64,000 nucleotides of DNA from Pseudoscleropodium purum. Its lineage: Eukaryota; Streptophyta; Bryopsida; Hypnales; Brachytheciaceae. Under the pieces are notes generated by a model. The model did no database searches, was not told the origin of the DNA, and was given only the letters and a program-made list of their open reading frames with translations. A program made the translations under genes and the position numbers. The stretch spans positions 16,988,001-17,052,000 of the forward strand of contig OZ017797.1 of assembly GCA_963969395.1 (NCBI GenBank), read 5' to 3'. Within the stretch, counting starts at the first letter, position 1. Each line of letters starts with the position of its first letter. Below, piece by piece: positions 58,785 to 64,000 of the stretch.

Positions 58785-59934
58785 AAAATGAAGATTATGT
58801 AGATGGGTGTAATTGTATGTGTAGTTGGACGTTTACAGAAGTCTGAAGACCTGACATCAAAACCTCTTGCCTCTAACAGCTCAGGATCTTACTATATGTT
58901 GTCGAGGACTGTGTTCATTCGGGGATCTTACTCTATGTTCAGGACATTGCGCCATCGATTCTCTGTTCTCGATATGGGACTCCCTAACCTTACTGCAAGT
59001 TGACCTTTGAAAGGCCCTGTATATGAATAATATTCTATGTGAGGAGATTTGAACCGTTTTCCCCTTGCGTGGTATTTCTTGTTCTGCTGCATCTTTGTGC
59101 TTGTCTGTGAAGTCCGACTTCTAAGTTTTGGATAGCTTCTTTAAATATCGTTTGGTGGTTATGTTTTTTAATGCTCTACTCCCCCGATTTGTTCACTGTT
59201 TAGATTGTTCATACTTCTAAGTGGTTCAAAATGTCGCATCTTATTTTTCAGAATGTCGACTGTTCTGGGTAGGAAGAGTGGCAGGTACTTACTGAGCTTA
59301 GTGGTGTCTTCGAAAACAACAGGATGGAGGAGCGTTTCCAAGCTTCTCCGTTTTCAACAATGAATTTGAACATATTTGTCAGATGCCCCGTCTTCCAAAT
59401 CTTTTAAGTCTCCGAGGAACGCAATTGCCTTGTTAACACCAGTCACACAAGACACCCGAATGAGTGAAGCACAAAAACTTTGACTGAACGTGATAATATG
59501 ATAACTGGTACGTAACAGAAGAATTAGGTGACTACGCCAATGAAACCTGAACCTTTAGAGGTTGTAATTTGTCGAATTCACGTAATATGATCAGCAGTCT
59601 TGTGCACGTTATCACGCCTACTGTGATTTTATATCTGTGCTGACCAGAATCCAACATTCTAAAAGCAATTGCAGCAAGACTCCCAGACCTCTCGAGTGTC
59701 ACAGCTAAATCGCCCAAAATGAATGTGATCGTGTGAAGTGCAACAACATTCATTTGTTTGCAAAAGTGACCAAAAGAAATTCGAAATATTTGGAATTATA
59801 GGCAATCAACCTAATGCTGTTAGTCACCCAATTCTGTCATCTACATGACCTTTCCATAAGCAAATGGGTTTGAAATCAATGATCTATCACTTTAATTCCA
59901 TTGGATGAGTGTTTTAACCCTTGAACACTGAGGT
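58785..59934 (+). other. 3' flank / UTR of the PI4K gamma gene
   Basis: Probable 3' UTR to about 59100. A small duplication GGATCTTACT.TATGTT occurs at about 58883 and 58923. A 73-codon - strand ORF at 59532-59753 has coding-like composition but no domain I recognise. Nothing else is seen. Confidence 0.4.
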
Positions 59935-60050
59935 GGATGTTTGGATGTTTTGGGAATCAAATTTTAGGATAGAAGTGCAACTATTCATCCTTAAAATTTG
60001 TTTTGGAAAGAGAAGATCTTCTATAATAGTTTGATTTGCAATGATTACTT
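59935..60050 (-). repeat. Dispersed repeat family B, inverted copy
   Basis: TAGGATAGAAGTGCAACTAT, then TTCATCCTTAAAATTTG and GAAGATCTTCTATAATAG, is the reverse complement of the family at 29817-29965. It is closest to that copy. Confidence 0.65.
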
Positions 60051-60339
60051 TTGCAATTTTGGAGGCTAGTGATTCACACGTTAATAGAAAAAGATGATTC
60101 GAATGGTCATCCTTTTAGCATTTAAGGATTAAAAGTATTCCTATAAGCAAATGAGTTTGAAAACAATGAGAAGCTACAATTTATTTTCACAATTATTTTT
60201 TCACAATCACAATCATCTATATCAAACATTAAACTACTCCTTTGTCAACCTTAAACCATTGTTTATAAATGTGAACTTGGTGATATTCTTTGACATTAGT
60301 ATGTTTTTAGAGGTTTTAGGATTAGTCAAGGGGGAAATC

Positions 60340-60720
60340 ATCCTTTTTAGTTTGATGTAGTGTGAATCGTTTACTTAAATCAAAAGCACTTCCTATTGAA
60401 AGACCAAAAGATCTTCCCTTTTTGCACAAAATTTCAAAGATGAACATCTCACTTCTATCTCATATAAAAGAATTTTGTCATCCATTTGTATATTTAGTAT
60501 TTGTAGTGGCATTATAGGGTTATTCCTAAACCCCAAGATAGGCTAGTCATTATAGAAATCATCCTTTTAGATACCATGTGAATCATTTGCTTAAAAAAAA
60601 ATTCAAAAGCACTCATTGGAGGTCAAACTAGTGTGTAAGACCTCCCTTTTTCACACAAAATTTCAAAGATGAAGATTTGCACTTCTATTTTAATATAAAA
60701 GGATTCTTTATCATTCATTG
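60340..60720 (+). repeat. Dispersed repeat family B, two tandem copies
   Basis: Units begin with the GGAAATCATCCTTTT-like word (about 60340 and 60555). They share GTGAATC.TTT.CTTAAA (60362 and 60578, 216 apart) and CTTCCCTTTTT / CTCCCTTTTT with CACAAAATTTCAAAGATGAA (about 60413 and 60643, 230 apart). Confidence 0.7.
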
Positions 60721-61589
60721 GATACTTAGTGTTGTGGCATCCTTCTAGGATTAAACCTTGAAAAGATGTGACCCCCCATGATCAAGGTAATCACCGAAAT
60801 ACTTTGATTATTAGACCAATAGGTAGATCATTTGTTTTTACAATTAATAGTAAAGTCATCCATCATCCACCAAACCATTTGGGTTCACAATACCCTTATT
60901 GGATTAAAGTCTAGGAAACTCAATGTGGATTGCAACATGATGTTTGTTATATATTTGACATACAAGGTGCATGAATTGATGTACATACCAATAACTAAAG
61001 TTTATATTCACAGTGAGGTGAATTCAATGACACATGACACTTCCAATTTAGATAATTATTGCACCTCTACATGCCTAAGAAGCAAAATGATCATGTATTG
61101 TACATGTATGTTGCCATATTTGAACATGATAAGGTTTAAATATTAAAATGACCTTGGAATGAAAAATGTGGGCTCTTGAATTTTCAATCCAACAATGATA
61201 TCTTCTCAAAATTTACTACATATTCATTCGAATTCTAAGAGTAAAATACAGGACCTCATGTGCAGTGCCCACCAGACCTTAAAAAGGGTTAAAGAGTTAA
61301 TGTAAAGAGTTGCTAGTAAGTTAAATGGTTTGCTGCAGTAAACATAACTTATGTGGAGGTCCACATCGACAGGAATACCGAAGCACTGAATATATGAAAC
61401 ACTCTGGAACACTCTGGCTTGCTGCTCTTCATATTCCGCATGGGCGCCTTCGCACAAAAAGCTCTCTTATTCCTCTCCGGCTTTACTTGTAACCGCAACT
61501 GCTCTAACTTGCATTTCGCAGCCACTTGAAACAGCTCACTTGGGAAATTGAGAGCAATTGGGAACAAGAGATCTGAGATGTTCTTCCTC
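60721..61589. other. Repeat-rich AT region grading into the 3' flank of the peptide gene
   Basis: Short ORFs only. The part 61225-61589 is GC-normal and directly downstream of the - strand peptide gene, so it probably includes its 3' UTR. Confidence 0.4.
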
Positions 61590-62454
61590 CTAGTCACCAA
61601 TGGGAGATGGATCTCCTGGGTCCGGATTTGCGTCCGGAGGTGTGTAGTCTATTGCAACCTCTTGGACTTGTTGGAAGCGTGCCCACTGGTTGAATTCGAT
61701 TTCATTCTCCTTCGCCGAAGTTGGCGCCTGTCAATTATCAACGCCAGGATGACGATGTGAGCACTTTCGTTGTGGAGCTAAAACTCCCCATTTGAAATTG
61801 CATAAGGAATTCAAACATAGTGAGAAAAAATTTGATCTCAAGTGAGTTGGCTCTTGTACCCAGAGTGATCTCGCCACAGCTCTAAATTGACTCCTAACAA
61901 TCACTCCTACGTATGTGAAAATGCATAAAGTGATGCTAACAGTACCCTCTACTTTAATACTCCGTAAGAAATCAGCTAGCGACATAAAGAGTGAACTCGT
62001 TTGAAGATTCGAGAATTCAGTGTACCCTTAGATCGGTGTGGTTTGTTGGCAGCTCTGTATCATCGTCAGAAGCACTTGTCGAAGGAAGCAAACTTCTAGT
62101 ACCTGATTCAAACTCTGAGGGCATTAACAAATTGCATCTCAATAATACCTTCGAGCACAATTAATCACATTATATTACTGTGTAGAAAACGGTAGAATGC
62201 ATACTCTGAGCTTTAGATAATCAGGAGCAAACATGAGCTAAATACATTTCTAAAGAAAAACCAAGTGCTTGTTCAGGGTATCATGTTACCCCATCCATTT
62301 CGAACGTAACGGAATTTTGTAGATCAAATCTCAAAGGAAATTTTGAAGGCCGGAAGATGAGCTCACCTGCGGTCCGCGAAGCATTACAACATGATGGTAC
62401 CAGCAACACTGCAACTGACACGCACAACAGCAGGTGCCGTAACCTGGCAACCAT
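61590..62454 (-). CDS. Small secreted protein precursor, 100 residues; possibly PSY-like sulfated peptide
   Basis: Exons on the - strand are 62367-62454, 62026-62102 and 61590-61727, total 303 nt with consistent phases (1, then 0). Donors are G|GTGAGC (good) and AGG|GTACAC (weaker). Residues 1-25 form a signal peptide: MVARLR, then LLLCVSVAVLLVPSCC, with likely cleavage after NA. A Ser/Thr/Asp-rich linker follows. The last 45 residues are hydrophilic and end in VAIDYTPPDANPDPGDPSP plus IGD. PSY peptides carry a Tyr-sulfated core like DYGDPSANPKHDPGVPPS. Here DY, ANP and DPG-P align, but the KH pair is missing. Length, signal peptide and C-terminal location all fit a PSY prepropeptide, which would be secreted, sulfated by TPST and seen by receptor kinases. 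The secreted-precursor call is fairly firm; the PSY link is tentative. Another acidic Pro-rich apoplastic protein is possible. Confidence 0.6.
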
Positions 62455-64000
62455 TATAGCTGTTAAACAGCTTAAGGTAAGCTCCTTTCTTTGGCGACCG
62501 CAACAACCACAGGCAAGTTATGAATACAGTTCACTCCGCACCAGTGAACCACCAAGAGTTCACAACGTCAAGACTTGACAGTGTCCAGAAGCCAGGCTGC
62601 CCCAAAAATGTCAAAGCTTGTAAGAGATCTCCCTGGTGCCAGCCCAAGTCTCCCGGATTTTGTGCCAGCCTTCACTTAACTACACACCATTTGGTGCACT
62701 ACTCAGCCAATCAGTGTATCAGTGTATCCTTATAAATACCACACTGCTGATCGTCCGAAGCGAAATTGGAACAATACACGACGACGTGATATGCCAAAGG
62801 ACACAGCTCTTGTTCAGGGTGTCTGATCATGAGATTCCCTAAGAGAAACAAGATGGTGAAGATGCAAGGAAGTAGAAAGTGAGAGAAGGAAACGAATGAA
62901 ACCTGTATTGGTCGCAGTTTTACAATTCACTCGACGGCGTCATGAATTTAGGAGGAAATCTATGACAATGTCTGGTGGAAGTGTTTATGAAGTACTTCCG
63001 CTCATAATTGGTACTAGTATTTAAAGGAGGGATCGGTCAACTGCCGTACGTTACATGGCAACCGGGGCGATGGCAAGGACCCAGTGGGCGTACACCAAGC
63101 TGGGTAGGTCCTCCTCAGTCCTGAAGCGGGATCCGCGGCCATTGTTAAGATGCAGAAATCCTTTCTGTTCACTGCAATCATTTGCATGATGCTGTAAATA
63201 ACAGTCCAAACGATGCATTTATACAGAATGCATGACTTCCTGTCCCGGACTGTTGGGCTCCAATCTTCGCACCAGTCTTCATGAACCGATTAGACGGTAA
63301 TAAATCTAGAAATCTATCTACACAATTTGTATGTACAATGCTTCAAGCCTTCACTCGTTTGTCATCTGCCACATTTTGAAGAACATTCGACCACAACTCA
63401 AAGACTTAACTTAGACTGTAACAAACAAAGGGAGACTGATAGCAGACCTCTTTGTTAAACCTCAATACAACCATGATGAGCTCGGTAGTACAAAAGGGTA
63501 ACCAAAGGCTTCAATTGGACCCCTGCCTCTACCCACCGATCCGTACTACTTCTACTACTTCAGTTAGTCTGGCAGTTGACATACCAACACAGCTACATTT
63601 GCTAAGAACTTGAGGAAGATGATTATCAGCCACATGGAATATCTGGAGGCTATCAGAGTAGTTAGATGGGCAGGTGGTGGAGAAATTAATGAGTTACTTA
63701 CCTCACTTGTCGAGGTCGTATGCAGCGGCTCAGTCAACGACGAGGCTTGCAACTCGCAATCAACTTGCAATTGTATACTCACCTTGAGTTCAAGAATGAA
63801 AGCGGTAGTACTCAATCGACTATTATAGGCAAGTATAGTTACTGTCAACCACAATGCACTTACAGTGAAAAAGGGTCGGTGGTAAACACTGCTCTAGAAT
63901 GTGAAGTTCCCTTACCAGTCTCCTTCGTTGTTCCATCAAGAAATGAAATAAAACGCGCCAATACTCGCACACAAGACTACGGCACGTCACACTCGCACTG
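62455..64000. other. Upstream region of the peptide gene and GC-normal sequence with possible exons
   Basis: A CCAAT box (62707-62711) and a TATAAATA (62731-62738) are spaced as in a + strand promoter, though an inverted reading (TATTTATA) could serve the - strand peptide gene. On the - strand, an ATG at 63936 opens a seven-codon stretch ending in a good donor (CTG|GTAAGG at 63915). Two further strong donors, AG|GTGAGT near 63780 and GAG|GTAAGT near 63697, follow. I could not join them in frame, so a non-coding or partly outside gene is possible. Confidence 0.3.

Noticed and set aside
61731..61985. 84-codon - strand ORF as an extra exon of the peptide gene
   Set aside because: Exons 62026-62102 and 61590-61727 join directly in frame; including this ORF is not needed and no fitting acceptor/donor pair was found.
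62357..62578. 73-codon + strand ORF with a donor-like GTAAGC
   Set aside because: Overlaps the signal-peptide exon on the - strand, which has better support through phase and content.

Overview
This window is nuclear DNA of a land plant, most likely a bryophyte and perhaps a moss. The gene families are plant-specific (LONGIFOLIA/TRM, plant gamma-type PI4K, a possible PSY-like secreted peptide). The genes carry short GT-AG introns and their exons are clearly GC-richer than the surrounding DNA. Long AT-rich gaps are full of decayed repeats. The species call is inference from gene content only.

Layout. (1) 489-5852, + strand: a complete seven-exon LONGIFOLIA/TRM microtubule-associated gene, followed by a ~220 bp tandem repeat. 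(2) 8309-12694, - strand: a NADH-cytochrome b5 reductase-like gene with about ten short exons. Its frame is kept, but residues for FAD and NADH binding are altered and one splice donor is broken, so I call it a probable pseudogene. Two palindromic G-boxes lie upstream of its first exon. (3) 12.95-23 kb: AT-rich repeats, including a ~180 bp tandem array, a 273 bp hAT-type MITE, and a larger head-to-head inverted array of ~180 bp units. (4) 23501-26256, + strand: a six-exon gene for a predicted plastid membrane protein with a zinc ribbon. (5) 26.3-48 kb: a repeat desert with foldback and Stowaway-like MITEs, duplicated segments, a long C run and GTAC clusters. (6) 48.2-50.95 kb, - strand: a decayed hAT transposase with a 62/41 bp compound minisatellite inside it. 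(7) 56864-58784, + strand: a two-exon phosphatidylinositol 4-kinase gamma with two ubiquitin-like domains and a leader region upstream. (8) 61590-62454, - strand: a three-exon gene for a 100-residue secreted precursor whose C-terminus resembles the PSY sulfated-tyrosine peptides. No ORF over 96 codons reveals it.

The genes do not form a pathway; they are independent plant genes on both strands. The points most worth follow-up are the PSY-like peptide gene, the catalytically degenerate but frame-intact reductase, the inverted satellite-like array, and the dispersed repeat families present in several copies within this one window. All splice models were made by eye from GT/AG sites, phase continuity and remembered family motifs; no alignment or transcript data were available.
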